Source: an uncultured Opitutales bacterium (GTDB lineage: Bacteria; Verrucomicrobiota; Verrucomicrobiia; Opitutales; Intestinicryptomonadaceae). From it: 64,000 bases of DNA. A program made the position numbers and the translations under genes. Positions 10,277-19,196 of this stretch are shown here, piece after piece. Location of the stretch: assembly GCA_944389195.1 (NCBI GenBank), contig CALXLM010000026.1:1-64000 (forward strand). Direction: 5' to 3'. Below the pieces are notes generated by a model. The model saw only the letters and a program-made list of their open reading frames with translations, did not search any database and had not been told where the DNA came from. Position 1 is the stretch's first letter, and each line of letters begins with the position of its first letter.

Positions 10277-11380
10277 TCACGGAGCCCCGATAGAACTGTC
10301 GGAATTGTACGCCGACGTGCGGAGCGCAAGCTGCCCGCATGCCGCGTCTATTTCCGAACCCTTCTCGCGGCGCAACGTAAAGGATACCCGCTCCCTTTTC
10401 AAGACCTCGGCGAAATCCGCCCTCCTGCGCGCAGGAGAGCGCTCCCACGGAAGCCCCTCCACGGGATTGTACGGGATAAGATTGACATGCGCGCCGATAC
10501 GCCCGGCAATTTTTGCCAATTCTCGCGCATCAGAGGGGCTGTCGTTGACGCCCTTTATCAGGATATACTCGAGGGTTATCATTCTTCCGTTCGATGCTGC
10601 AAAAGCCTCCGCAGCAGCAACGAGCCTTTCCAACGGAAATTTTGCGTTTATGGGCATTATGCGTGAGCGGGTCTCGTTTGTGGCGCCGTGCAGGCTTATG
10701 GCGAGGCGGTACGGAAAATCGGCCTTTGCTATGCGCTCTATGGAATCGGCTATCCCGCACGTTGAAACCGTTATGCGCCTCGCTCCGAAAGCGAATTTTT
10801 CCGGCGAATTGAGAACGTCCAAAGCCGCCAAAAGGTTGTCTGTATTCATCAGCGGCTCCCCCATGCCCATGACTACCACATTCTCGAAAGAAAAAACGCG
10901 CGCCTTTTTTGACCCGCGCCTTTCCTCTTTTACAAACGGCAAAAATTGCGCCACGATTTCCCCGGAAGTCAGGTTCCTAAAAAATCCGTTTTTTCCCGAC
11001 GCGCAAAACCTGCACCCGCACGCGCAGCCGACCTGCGTGCTCACACAAAGGGTCTTTCTGACTCCCCCGCCGTCGTCCGGGGCCTCGAGCAAGACGCACT
11101 CGACGAATTTGCCGTCATTAAGTTCGAACAAAAACTTCTTTGTATCGTCGGAAGCCCCCTTCCCGACCACTAGCCTGCCCGCCGAAAATTCGCAATTTTG
11201 CTCGAGCCACAACTTTAGTTTTTCCGGTATGGACGGAAAATTGCGGGGCGAAAATATCTTGTTTTTATATACGGCGTCAAAAACCTGACCCGCGCGGAAT
11301 TTTTCAAACCCCGCATTCTCCAACGCCGCGGACAATTCGCGCCGCGACAATGAATAAAAATCGGCCTTCACGCCGCGCAA
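10277..11380 (-). CDS. rlmN: 23S rRNA/tRNA adenine-C2 methyltransferase RlmN
   Basis: This 367-residue radical SAM enzyme makes 2-methyladenosine at 23S rRNA A2503 and, in many bacteria, at tRNA A37. The cluster-binding cysteines are Cys119, Cys123 and Cys126 in VGCACGCRFCASG. The C-terminal DAACGQL carries the Cys that forms the methylene-transfer intermediate. GMGEPLMN and STCG-type motifs of the family are also present. It ends a run of closely spaced minus-strand genes and starts 5 bp after the small lipoprotein gene. Confidence 0.95.
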   Translation of the reverse strand: MRGVKADFYSLSRRELSAALENAGFEKFRAGQVFDAVYKNKIFSPRNFPSIPEKLKLWLEQNCEFSAGRLVVGKGASDDTKKFLFELNDGKFVECVLLEAPDDGGGVRKTLCVSTQVGCACGCRFCASGKNGFFRNLTSGEIVAQFLPFVKEERRGSKKARVFSFENVVVMGMGEPLMNTDNLLAALDVLNSPEKFAFGARRITVSTCGIADSIERIAKADFPYRLAISLHGATNETRSRIMPINAKFPLERLVAAAEAFAASNGRMITLEYILIKGVNDSPSDARELAKIAGRIGAHVNLIPYNPVEGLPWERSPARRRADFAEVLKRERVSFTLRREKGSEIDAACGQLALRTSAYNSDSSIGAP

Positions 11381-11385
11381 ACCGA

Positions 11386-11613
11386 TTAAAAGCGCTCGTT
11401 CGACTGCGGCCTCCAGGTATCCCTGTCGGACGCCCTATTACGCTCGCTGACGCGCCTCACATAACCGCTCGCGTCGGTGGTTTCGCCGGTCATAACAGAG
11501 CCGATCGGAGTTTGCCTGGCATCGTCTTCCACATTGCTCAACGCAGAACAGCCGCATAAGCACGAAATCAGCCACGCCGACAAAAACAATCTTGATATTT
11601 TTAATTTTTCCAT
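11386..11613 (-). CDS. Small putative lipoprotein (75 aa)
   Basis: A hydrophobic segment with a positive N-terminus (MEKLKISRLF) leads to LCGC, so Cys22 is a plausible lipidation site. The remaining ~53 residues are polar and Arg/Ser/Thr-rich, with no recognised domain. It sits 5 bp downstream of the 93-codon gene and 5 bp upstream of rlmN, which supports translation as part of one transcript. The function is unknown. Confidence 0.6.
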   Translation of the reverse strand: MEKLKISRLFLSAWLISCLCGCSALSNVEDDARQTPIGSVMTGETTDASGYVRRVSERNRASDRDTWRPQSNERF

Positions 11614-11618
11614 ACCGT

Positions 11619-11900
11619 TTACCGTTTTGTTTCCTTAGCCCGCACGCTTTTGGCGTAATATTTCGAATCTATAAAAATTCTTCCCTTGTAAGACCATTTG
11701 GCCGATTTTGTGCCGTCGCTTTTCTTTAATATTATCCGTTCAAATTCTACGGTTTTCGACTGGTTGCCGTCAATAGGCAAAACGCAGATTTCGTCAAGGG
11801 TTGACGACGGGTCGGGCAATTCCGAAATGGCCGATCGAAGCTGCGACATGCTCGGTATGAACTTTCCTTTTTTTTCTGAAAGTTTTTCTGTATCTTTCAT
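11619..11900 (-). CDS. Hypothetical protein (93 aa)
   Basis: This is a soluble, Lys/Ser-rich protein with no signal peptide and a basic C-terminus (YYAKSVRAKETKR). I do not recognise a family. Support comes from its position between agmatine deiminase (49 bp gap) and the small lipoprotein (5 bp gap) on the same strand. A clear SD is absent, as for many genes here. Confidence 0.5.
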   Translation of the reverse strand: MKDTEKLSEKKGKFIPSMSQLRSAISELPDPSSTLDEICVLPIDGNQSKTVEFERIILKKSDGTKSAKWSYKGRIFIDSKYYAKSVRAKETKR

Positions 11901-11949
11901 ATTGTATGTTCTAATTATTTAGAAAAATTTTACGCGGTGTGCAAGAATA

Positions 11950-12978
11950 TTAAGCCGCCGGCTGCTGCTGTGTCAGGCAATGCACCGCCCCGCCCTCCAT
12001 CAGGAACACCCGCGAATCCACCCCCACGACTTCTCTGCCGGAAAAACATTCCTTCAATATGCCCAGCGCCCTTTCGTCCGACTTCATCGAATACGTCGGC
12101 ACCAAAACCGCGCCGTTCAAAACGAGGTAATTGGCGTAGCTTGCCGGAAGAAGCCTGTTGGAGCCGTCGTAGTATTTTGCAAAAATGGGCTCCTCCGGAA
12201 GCGGAAGCTCCACAATTTCGAAACGCCCTCCGCCCGCGCCTGAAGCGTTTTTCAATAGCGACAAATTCCTGCTGAGCGCGCCGCATGAAGGATTGCCCTC
12301 CCCGCATACCGACACAATCAGCCGCCCGCCCGGAGCGAAGCGCGCAATATTGTCTATATGCCCGTCGGTATCGTCGTTATACAATCCCCCGGGCAGCCAT
12401 ATCGTTTTCTCGACTCCGCAGTACTCGGCGAAAATCCGTTCTGCCTCAGACCTGCATAGGCTGGGGTTCCTGTTCGGGTTTAAAACTACGCTCTCGGTTG
12501 TCAACAACGTCCCGTTGCCGTCGAACTCTATTGCGCCGCCCTCGCAAACAATAGGAACCCTTATTGGCTCGACCCCCGCATTCTCCGCCATTTTGCCCGC
12601 CAGAGCATCGTCGAGATCCCACGGCGGAAATTTTCCGCCCCACGCGTTATAGCGAAAATCGAGCGCGTCCAAGCGGCCTTCTCCCGTGCGGAATACAGCT
12701 CCGCTGTCCCTGCACCAAACGTCGTTAGTTTCATTCGGAAAAAATTCGACATTGGAAAAATCGCAGCCGGGCGCGGCGCGCAAAATTTTCGACACCGCGC
12801 CTATCCTGCCGGGCGCGCAGTTTATGCGCACCTTTTCAAAGCGCGAAACCGCCGAGGCGAGGTTTGCGAAAGCGGATTCCGCCTCCTTGTCGAAACCCTT
12901 CCACCACTGGCCTCCGCCCGGCCATGTCATCCATACGGACTCCTGCGGAGACCATTCTGCGGGAACACGCATTTTCAT
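11950..12978 (-). CDS. aguA: Agmatine deiminase / peptidyl-arginine deiminase family
   Basis: This 342-residue guanidino-modifying enzyme converts agmatine to N-carbamoylputrescine and ammonia. Signatures are MTWPGGGQWW, FFPNETNDVWCRDSG, EGGAIEFDGNG, NDDTDGHIDN and the C-terminal GGAVHCLTQQQP, in which Cys334 is the nucleophile. It starts inside the stop of the CBS-domain gene upstream (4-bp ATGA overlap), so the two are translationally coupled. An arginine decarboxylase that makes agmatine lies 25 kb away at 37582, which gives this enzyme a plausible substrate source. Confidence 0.92.
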   Translation of the reverse strand: MKMRVPAEWSPQESVWMTWPGGGQWWKGFDKEAESAFANLASAVSRFEKVRINCAPGRIGAVSKILRAAPGCDFSNVEFFPNETNDVWCRDSGAVFRTGEGRLDALDFRYNAWGGKFPPWDLDDALAGKMAENAGVEPIRVPIVCEGGAIEFDGNGTLLTTESVVLNPNRNPSLCRSEAERIFAEYCGVEKTIWLPGGLYNDDTDGHIDNIARFAPGGRLIVSVCGEGNPSCGALSRNLSLLKNASGAGGGRFEIVELPLPEEPIFAKYYDGSNRLLPASYANYLVLNGAVLVPTYSMKSDERALGILKECFSGREVVGVDSRVFLMEGGAVHCLTQQQPAA

Positions 12979-14003
12979 TTTCTTTTCGAATTTCTGTGCC
13001 GGGCAAGCTCGCGCATGTCCACGGCTATGTCGTCCGTTTCGAAAATCTCCGAGCCCAAAAGGTGTTCGAATATGTCCTCAAGAGTCACAACTCCCGTAAG
13101 CGACGCGAACTCGTCCACCACTATGCCCATTTGTTGGTGTTTCTTTATAAGTTGCTTTAAAACGGCAAGCGCCGTTCCGTTTTCCGGAACGAAAATGGTG
13201 GGCTGCATTATCGAAGAAATTTTTTTATCGACGCTGCCGTTGGCCATCGACGTTAGTATGTCCCTTCTGCGGACGACGCCGACAATATTGTCTATCGCGC
13301 CCCTGCTCACGGGAAAACGGGAAAAGTTGGGGCTCGGGTGTTCGGCAAAAAACTCTCCCACAGTCTGGTCCTCGTCGGCCGTCTCCACCACTGTGCGCGG
13401 TGTCATTATCTGGGCGATTGTCACGTCGTCAAGCGAAAGCGAATTGGCTATTAAATCGCGTTCCTGCTGGGTTATCAGCCCGTCCTTTTCTCCCTTGTTT
13501 GCAAGCATTACTATTTCGTCGTCGCTGAGCGAACGGCGTTTCGCCTTGGATTTTAAACCCCTTAAAACGAACGAAGTGGCCCTTGCCACCGGGGCCAGCG
13601 CCACCCTCAGCCACGACAGCGGATACACCAAATACGGCTGCATCGGACGCCTGTAGAGTATGCCTATATTCTTAGGCAGTATTTCGGAAAAAAACAAAAT
13701 GGCCACCGTAAGCAGCGCGGGAAAGACATACTTTGTGCATATACCCGATCCGAAAAGGGCGGCGCATTGCACGCCGGCAAGAGTCGCCCCAAAGGTATTG
13801 GCTATCGTGTTGGCAGTAAGTATGGCAGATGTTGTTTCGTCTATGTCGCGCACGCAACTTTCGAGCATTTTCCCCCTGCGCGGGGACAACTTTTTCAGGC
13901 TCTCTATCTCGAATTCGGTGGTGCTTAAAACCATGGCCTCGAGGGTCGAGCAAAATGCGGACACGCCCAACGTTAAAACGACTGTGATTGCAAAATAAAT
14001 CAT
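12975..14003 (-). CDS. CNNM/DUF21 membrane protein with CBS pair (HlyC/CorC-like)
   Basis: This is a 342-residue integral membrane protein of the family linked to Mg2+/Co2+ handling. An N-terminal DUF21 domain has about four hydrophobic segments (residues 1-150). A CBS-domain pair follows (about 195-320, including IMTPRTVVETADED, GVVRRRDIL and GVVTLEDIFEHLLG). The usual C-terminal CorC_HlyC domain is missing. The frame is open to 14045, but MIYFAITVVLT at 14003 starts the first membrane segment and has GGAA upstream, so I chose it. Confidence 0.88.
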   Translation of the reverse strand: MIYFAITVVLTLGVSAFCSTLEAMVLSTTEFEIESLKKLSPRRGKMLESCVRDIDETTSAILTANTIANTFGATLAGVQCAALFGSGICTKYVFPALLTVAILFFSEILPKNIGILYRRPMQPYLVYPLSWLRVALAPVARATSFVLRGLKSKAKRRSLSDDEIVMLANKGEKDGLITQQERDLIANSLSLDDVTIAQIMTPRTVVETADEDQTVGEFFAEHPSPNFSRFPVSRGAIDNIVGVVRRRDILTSMANGSVDKKISSIMQPTIFVPENGTALAVLKQLIKKHQQMGIVVDEFASLTGVVTLEDIFEHLLGSEIFETDDIAVDMRELARHRNSKRK

Positions 14004-14072
14004 TTTTCCAAACCTATTCCATATCCGCCGGCATTTCGCAAACATAAATTTGCGGCTTATGACGCCGTACGT

Positions 14073-14393
14073 TTACGCTCCGCAGGCACCATCGACAAAC
14101 TTGGCATAGTCGGACGACGCCGAAGCCGATGCCACAATCCATTCGGGGCATTCGTATTCGTGAAGCTCCATAAAGCGCACCCTCAACCTATCGAGAACCG
14201 ATGCCGTCGCCTTAATAAAAACAGGATATTCCCTGCTGCGACACATTTCGCCCTTCCAAATATACGTCGAATCCACAGGCGAGCCTATTTGAACGCACGC
14301 GGCAAGATGTTCGGCAACGAGCGTTTCCGCCAAGCGTTCGGCGAGTTCTTTTGAGGGGGAAGTCGAAGAAATGCACAAAATTTGATTTTCCAT
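14073..14393 (-). CDS. cutA: Divalent-cation tolerance protein CutA
   Basis: This is a 106-residue CutA1 homologue, a trimeric ferredoxin-like protein linked to copper tolerance. Family motifs include LAACVQIGSPVDSTYIWKGE and HEYECPEWIV. It lies 69 bp upstream of the CNNM-type gene on the same strand and may be the first gene of that operon. It is divergent from the Gfo/Idh/MocA gene at 14526. Confidence 0.92.
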   Translation of the reverse strand: MENQILCISSTSPSKELAERLAETLVAEHLAACVQIGSPVDSTYIWKGEMCRSREYPVFIKATASVLDRLRVRFMELHEYECPEWIVASASASSDYAKFVDGACGA

Positions 14394-14415
14394 GCAACAA
14401 TTTTACATAATTATT

Positions 14416-14443
14416 TTGACTATTGAAGTTTTATTTTTTTAAT
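14416..14443 (+). promoter_or_regulatory. Candidate sigma-70 promoter for the 14526 gene
   Basis: TTGACT (14416-14421) and TTTAAT (14438-14443) are 16 bp apart in the divergent intergenic region. A start near 14450 would leave a leader of about 75 nt before the ATG. Confidence 0.45.
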
Positions 14444-14525
14444 CGGTTTAAATGTTCGGCGGATGCGCAAAAAGCTCGCCGTTTTGTTGTTTCACCTAAT
14501 GTTAGAAAACGGAGGAAATATCGCC

Positions 14526-15893
14526 ATGTTTACAAGAAGGAAGTTTCTTCTCAATTCGGCGCTTCTGGGAAGCGCCGCCATGTTTTTGCCCGGATGCGCC
14601 TCGACGCCCAAGCCCCGCAAAATAGGGGCCAACGAAAAGCTTAACGTTGCCGTAGTCGGACCCGGCGGCCGCGGAAGCGCGACCGTTTCGGCGGTGGGTT
14701 CGCACGCCGAAAACGCCAACCTGGTGGCACTTTGCGACGTGGACGACAACCGCGCGACCGAAGCATATAAAAAATATCCCAAAGCAAAAAAATTCCGCGA
14801 CTACCGCGTAATGCTCGACAAGATGGACAGGGACATCGACGCCGTCGCCGTTTGCACTCCCGACCACATGCATTACCCGATATGCGCATGGGCCATCGCC
14901 AAAGGAAAGCACGTTTTCTGCGAAAAGCCCCTCACCCGCACCATATGGGAGGCAAGGGAGCTCAAAAGGCTCGCAAAAGAAGCCGGCGTGACAACGCAGA
15001 TGGGCAACCAGGGCCACACATACGACGGCTGGAAAGACCTGCGGGAGTGGGTTGAAGCCGGCGTTCTCGGAGAAATAGAGGACATTTGGATGTGGACAAA
15101 CAGGCCGGTTTGGCCGCAGGGGGGAGACCTTAAAAAACCTGCCGGAGAGCCCGTTCCGAGCACACTCGACTATAAAACCTGGCTCGGAGTGGCGCCCTAC
15201 CAGCCATACAGTAAAAACATACTTCCGTTTAACTGGCGCGGAATAAGAAACTACGGAACGGGATCGGCGGGCGACATGGCGTGCCATTTCTTCGACACTC
15301 CGTATTCAGCGCTCGACTTGGGCTTCCCGGTGTCTTTTACGGTAAAATCGTCTTCGTTCTCAGACTACAGCTATCCGGACAAGACCTCCATGGTCATGAA
15401 CTTCGACAACAAGCTCGGCGTAAACGGTAAAATAAGGCTTCACTGGTTCGACGGAAAACTCAGGCCGGACGCCATAAAACGCGTGGACGATTCATTTCTG
15501 AAAGACCCGCGCAATTCCAACTGCCTGTTCGTCGTTGGGACAAAAGCGACCTTTACCGGAACGCACTATGGCACGGAATCAAGGCTGTCCTCCCGCGAGC
15601 AGATGATAGAGCTTAAGAAAAGCGGCCTCCCGGAAAAAAAATATCCCCGCTCTAAACATCCCGGGCTTCCGCAACTCGGTTGGATAGACTCGTGCATTGA
15701 CGGCTCAGTTTCGGAATCGAACTTCGACTACGCGTGTCCGTTCACAGAAATGGTTCTGCTCAGCATGGTCGGAGCGCTCATGCCCGAGCGCGAATTGAAA
15801 TACAATCCGGAAAAGATGTCGTTTGAATCTTGCCCCGAGGCCGACAGGCTCGTTTCGTCGCTCTACGACTACAATACGGAATACCTGCCCTAG
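14526..15893 (+). CDS. Exported Gfo/Idh/MocA-family oxidoreductase (paralogue 1)
   Basis: This is a 455-residue NAD(P)-dependent sugar oxidoreductase-type protein. It begins MFTRRKFLLNSALLGSAAMF, a twin-arginine-like signal, and continues to LPGC, so it may be a Tat-exported lipoprotein. The Rossmann motif VVGPGGRGS follows, and then CEKPLTRTIWEA, which carries the intact EKP motif. The C-terminal domain has RNYGTGSAGDMACHFFD. The start is fixed by GGAGG (14511-14515) ahead of the ATG at 14526; the open frame upstream to 14463 is ignored. Substrate unknown. It is closely related to the genes at 46133 and 47782. Confidence 0.9.
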   Translation: MFTRRKFLLNSALLGSAAMFLPGCASTPKPRKIGANEKLNVAVVGPGGRGSATVSAVGSHAENANLVALCDVDDNRATEAYKKYPKAKKFRDYRVMLDKMDRDIDAVAVCTPDHMHYPICAWAIAKGKHVFCEKPLTRTIWEARELKRLAKEAGVTTQMGNQGHTYDGWKDLREWVEAGVLGEIEDIWMWTNRPVWPQGGDLKKPAGEPVPSTLDYKTWLGVAPYQPYSKNILPFNWRGIRNYGTGSAGDMACHFFDTPYSALDLGFPVSFTVKSSSFSDYSYPDKTSMVMNFDNKLGVNGKIRLHWFDGKLRPDAIKRVDDSFLKDPRNSNCLFVVGTKATFTGTHYGTESRLSSREQMIELKKSGLPEKKYPRSKHPGLPQLGWIDSCIDGSVSESNFDYACPFTEMVLLSMVGALMPERELKYNPEKMSFESCPEADRLVSSLYDYNTEYLP

Positions 15894-15981
15894 CCATATT
15901 GCGATGCCCTATCGGTTCGCGGGCAAATAAATTAGCGCGCCGCAAGGCTGGGTGTTTTACCGCCGCTTGCAAGCCGCCGCT

Positions 15982-17712
15982 TCAAATTCCGAATTTCGGG
16001 AGAAACGGCGAGAGTATTTCGGCGCAATCTTCGGCGCTTAATCCGCTAAGCTGGACAGCCAAGGCCAGATACACGCATTCGCGCGGGCCGCAGGAGCCGC
16101 ATACGTCGGCCGCAAGCCTGAACGCCTTGCGCGCAAGCTCCGCGTCTGAATTGGCTGCGGCATTCATTCCTATCGCGCAGATATCCCCGAACAAAACTTT
16201 AAAATGCCCCCTGTTCCGGATCCGTTCCGATATGAAAGAAAAAGCCGCGCCGGGTTTGCCCAACGAAACCATATTTCGCGCCACAATTCCGCACAAATAG
16301 GCAAAGCCTTTCGCGTTTTCCGCTCCGCCCCTTGAAAGCTCCGAAACCGCCAAACGGTTTAACGCTTCCGCCGTCTTTGCGTCGGCGGACGCTATCTTAA
16401 AAGAAAGCTTCGCCAAACGCGCGCCCTGCAGCAATTCGCGCCCGAATTTATCGGCGTCGCCCGCGCCGTCAAATATCGACAGGCAATCGAGATTCGAAAT
16501 ATCCATGGACGATATGAACGCGACAGCCTCCTTGTCATTCGACGAATCGAACGCATGCTTTGCCCCGCGCGCCAAGGCGGCGTTTTTCCATCCGGCATCC
16601 TTTATTTTTGAGGATATTTCGCGCGATTCGGCGTACATGCCGCGTTCGGCTACATTTGAAGCCAATTCGGATAAAAATTTGTCCTTTTCGCCGCGGTTCT
16701 TGAGCCTGTCGGAAAGAACAACAGCCTGGCGGTAGTTGTTTTTGTCGCGCCCTATTTTTTCGGCTATCTCATAAAACACAGAATTGAACATTTCCGCATT
16801 TTCAATCTTGTACGTTATTGCAATGGCCCTCAAATTATCGCCGAAATTTGCAAACGCCACCGCTATGCCGCACAAAGCCTTTTCGCGGATGGAGGCCGCG
16901 CTTATTTTCAAAATGTTGTCGTAGGCGTCGGAAAGAATTTTTTCGAATTGCCCTCTTGCCGACCCGTCGGCTCCGCGGACTGCCAGGGCCTTTTTGCGAA
17001 GTTCGTCAACGGAGGCGATATTGTAAGCCACAAGCGAGGCGTCGGTTTTTGCGGCTTTAAGAAAAGCCTCTATATCGCCTATCTTTGGCGTATTCTGGAC
17101 GGAAAGCGAAACTTTTAAAACAGGCTTTTCCGCGTTTTCCGCCCGCGGACGGCCTTTCAAAACGCCGGACGCGAACTTGGCACCTGCCACTCCGCGAAGC
17201 TCCGGAGACCTTATGTTTGAAACCGCCGCCGAAACAATTTTCCCGGCTGCCCCGGTCTTGATTTTCGGCAGAAACTCTCCGCCCGAAACGGCTTCAGCCA
17301 AGCCGAAAAGCGCGGAATCGCGCCTATCCGGGTCGGCCTGTGAAATTGCAACAACCCATGCGAACTCAACGCCCTCCATATCGGGATTTCCGAAAAGGGA
17401 AAGCTTGGGGATTATTCTCTCGGTCAAATCGACATAGCGGCACGGACCTATGAGAGTGGAACTGTCCGTGACGACTTTCAAGGCGACCGGTGTTTCGGGA
17501 TATTTCTCCACTATTTGCTCTACGTCGGACCGCGCCTCCGTGCACAATTTGTAGGCGCCTTTGTAATCGGCCGCATCGAAAGCCTTTGCGGCTTTTAAAA
17601 CCTTTCTTGCGGCATTGACGTAATCGCGGCTCGCGCTCTTTTCCGGAGAATCGGCGCATGCGGCAAGCAACGCGCAAAGCATTGAACCGGCTATGATAAT
17701 AATCTTTCGCAT
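15982..17712 (-). CDS. Large putative lipoprotein, alpha-helical repeats
   Basis: This is a 576-residue protein with a lipoprotein signal (MRKIIIIAGSMLCALLAAC, lipid Cys19). The rest is Ala-rich and helical, with repeating units such as KALCGIAVAFANFGDN and AGAKFASGVLKGRP. It suggests a TPR- or HEAT-like solenoid, but I cannot assign a named family. The frame extends upstream to 17838, but that part overlaps the terminator of the previous gene and lacks a signal. It converges on the Gfo gene ending at 15893. Role unknown; a periplasmic or outer-membrane scaffold is a guess. Confidence 0.75.
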   Translation of the reverse strand: MRKIIIIAGSMLCALLAACADSPEKSASRDYVNAARKVLKAAKAFDAADYKGAYKLCTEARSDVEQIVEKYPETPVALKVVTDSSTLIGPCRYVDLTERIIPKLSLFGNPDMEGVEFAWVVAISQADPDRRDSALFGLAEAVSGGEFLPKIKTGAAGKIVSAAVSNIRSPELRGVAGAKFASGVLKGRPRAENAEKPVLKVSLSVQNTPKIGDIEAFLKAAKTDASLVAYNIASVDELRKKALAVRGADGSARGQFEKILSDAYDNILKISAASIREKALCGIAVAFANFGDNLRAIAITYKIENAEMFNSVFYEIAEKIGRDKNNYRQAVVLSDRLKNRGEKDKFLSELASNVAERGMYAESREISSKIKDAGWKNAALARGAKHAFDSSNDKEAVAFISSMDISNLDCLSIFDGAGDADKFGRELLQGARLAKLSFKIASADAKTAEALNRLAVSELSRGGAENAKGFAYLCGIVARNMVSLGKPGAAFSFISERIRNRGHFKVLFGDICAIGMNAAANSDAELARKAFRLAADVCGSCGPRECVYLALAVQLSGLSAEDCAEILSPFLPKFGI

Positions 17713-17798
17713 AAACGAAAGTCTGCCACCGCGGCGCAGCAAGTAAAGACTATATTTTGCGCTCCGGGCAACTTTTGCCGAATAACGGTTCCCGAAAC

Positions 17799-17832
17799 AA
17801 AAAAATCCGCGAAGCAAGCGCGTCGCGGATTT
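17799..17832 (-). terminator. Rho-independent terminator of the PEP-CTERM gene
   Basis: AAATCCGCGA (17803-17812) pairs with TCGCGGATTT (17823-17832). On the minus strand the hairpin is followed by a run of seven T. It lies 18 bp past the PEP-CTERM gene stop. Confidence 0.85.
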
Positions 17833-17850
17833 ATGCAAGAAAAATTCCGG

Positions 17851-18771
17851 CTATTTGCGGCGCCGGAACAGCGCCAAAGCAAGCACAGCCGCTCCAAGAG
17901 CCGCAGCCCAATGTGCAGGCTCGGGAACCGCCGTCAGAACCCAATAATTCCCGTCGCTGCTTTCAAACCAATTCAATCCTGTAAATGCGTTAGAATCGGA
18001 ATCTATGAAGTATAGCCTCTCTGCCTTTCCGGAACTTATTATGACAAGCGAGGCGGTTTCCGAATCGTATCCTGACGATACGATGTCTTTCAAAAATAGT
18101 ATGGATCCATCCGTAAGATCATTTTCAATCATAATTTTTGCGGAGATTCCGTGGTTTAAAATGCTTGCACCATCTATATAAAGTGTTGCCCCGTTTGTTA
18201 TATTCAAGTGAAACGTTGTAGAGCTTCGAAAATCCGATATAATGCGCTGGTTTTCTGACATATTCAGATAAACATTATTTGTGTTTGTAAGCGTAAAGGC
18301 GCCGCCGCTAAGCGACCTTATTCCATATTCCTGGTCAAGATTTAATGTCAGCATAATATTTTGTCCGCACACTTTCGGAGTTATGAGGCCGCCGGCGCCT
18401 TTAGCGACACTTATAGTAAGGGGACCATTAAAAGAATTAATGCCCGAATTGGAGGGTGTGATAGTAAGCGTTCCAGAACCCGTAAAGTTAAGCACCGCGC
18501 CCGAAGTATCTAAAGTAGTAAAGGAATATTTTCCAGACGTGCCGAGAGACTGCGCCCCCGACGTAAGCGTTATAGATGTATCGTCGTCAAAATTTATCTG
18601 CCCACTTAGGCGAATCCAATTATAGGACGTGCTTTTCAAATCGCTGGCGCTTCCGGTGCCTACGATGTCGAAACCCTCCACGCCGTCGGAAAGCGTGGAA
18701 GTTTCAGTAAAGTCGGCAAACAAAGCAGCGCTAAAAACAAAGGGCAGTAAGGAGTAGAAATATTTTTTCAT
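17851..18771 (-). CDS. PEP-CTERM sorted surface protein
   Basis: This 306-residue exported protein has a signal peptide (MKKYFYSLLPFVFSAALFA) and a Ser/Thr/Asn/Gly-rich beta-helix-like body. The C-terminus has the full PEP-CTERM sorting signal: VPEP at 282-285, a hydrophobic segment, then RRRK. Such proteins are recognised by an exosortase (XrtA-type), none of which is in this window. The body resembles autotransporter-type repeats (LTLTNTNN, NGATLYIDGASILNHG). It is flanked by its own terminator and an AT-rich upstream region, so it is probably expressed alone. Cargo or adhesive role is unknown. Confidence 0.85.
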   Translation of the reverse strand: MKKYFYSLLPFVFSAALFADFTETSTLSDGVEGFDIVGTGSASDLKSTSYNWIRLSGQINFDDDTSITLTSGAQSLGTSGKYSFTTLDTSGAVLNFTGSGTLTITPSNSGINSFNGPLTISVAKGAGGLITPKVCGQNIMLTLNLDQEYGIRSLSGGAFTLTNTNNVYLNMSENQRIISDFRSSTTFHLNITNGATLYIDGASILNHGISAKIMIENDLTDGSILFLKDIVSSGYDSETASLVIISSGKAERLYFIDSDSNAFTGLNWFESSDGNYWVLTAVPEPAHWAAALGAAVLALALFRRRK

Positions 18772-19150
18772 TTTTTAAGAAAGAGCAGGTTATACAATTA
18801 CTTTCAAAACAGATATAATAAAAATACAAAAACCTAATAAAGTCAAGATATTTTTATCAATAAAAAACTTAATGAAAATATAAAACACATCGAACGCTGC
18901 TGTTTTCTTTCCCGCACTTTCGCCCGCCTTTAACAACAACGGCCATACTGCCGAATTGGGCCGGCTTGCGGCAATAAAAACACAAAAAAAGACCATCCGC
19001 TCTCCGGCATAAAAACCGCATTAAAATTGCAAAAAAAAATATTTCAGCGTGCCGATCGGCGCGGATACGCCACAAGTTTCCGCCCGCGCCGCCGCGGCGA
19101 GCGCAGCTTTCAATGCGCCGCATAAATTCATGCATGCCCCGTACCCCGCG
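18772..19150 (-). other. AT-rich non-coding region upstream of the PEP-CTERM gene
   Basis: The 18780-18900 part is very AT-rich and probably holds the promoter of the PEP-CTERM gene. The remainder is GC-mixed with short open frames that show no coding features. Confidence 0.5.
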
Positions 19151-19190
19151 GCAAGGCCCGTAAAACTTAAGCAAGGTCCGTAAACTAAAT
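19151..19190. repeat. Two imperfect 20-bp tandem repeats
   Basis: GCAAGGCCCGTAAAACTTAA (19151-19170) is followed directly by GCAAGGTCCGTAAACTAAAT. The pair sits 6 bp downstream of the LOG-family gene stop. Confidence 0.7.
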
Positions 19191-19196
19191 ATCGGC

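Noticed and set aside
10305-11288. 327-codon plus-strand frame
   Set aside because: It is antisense to rlmN, whose radical SAM motif and full length are clear.
18869-19174. 101-codon minus-strand frame between the LOG and PEP-CTERM genes
   Set aside because: Arg/Cys-rich translation, no SD, and overlap with tandem repeats at the LOG gene end.
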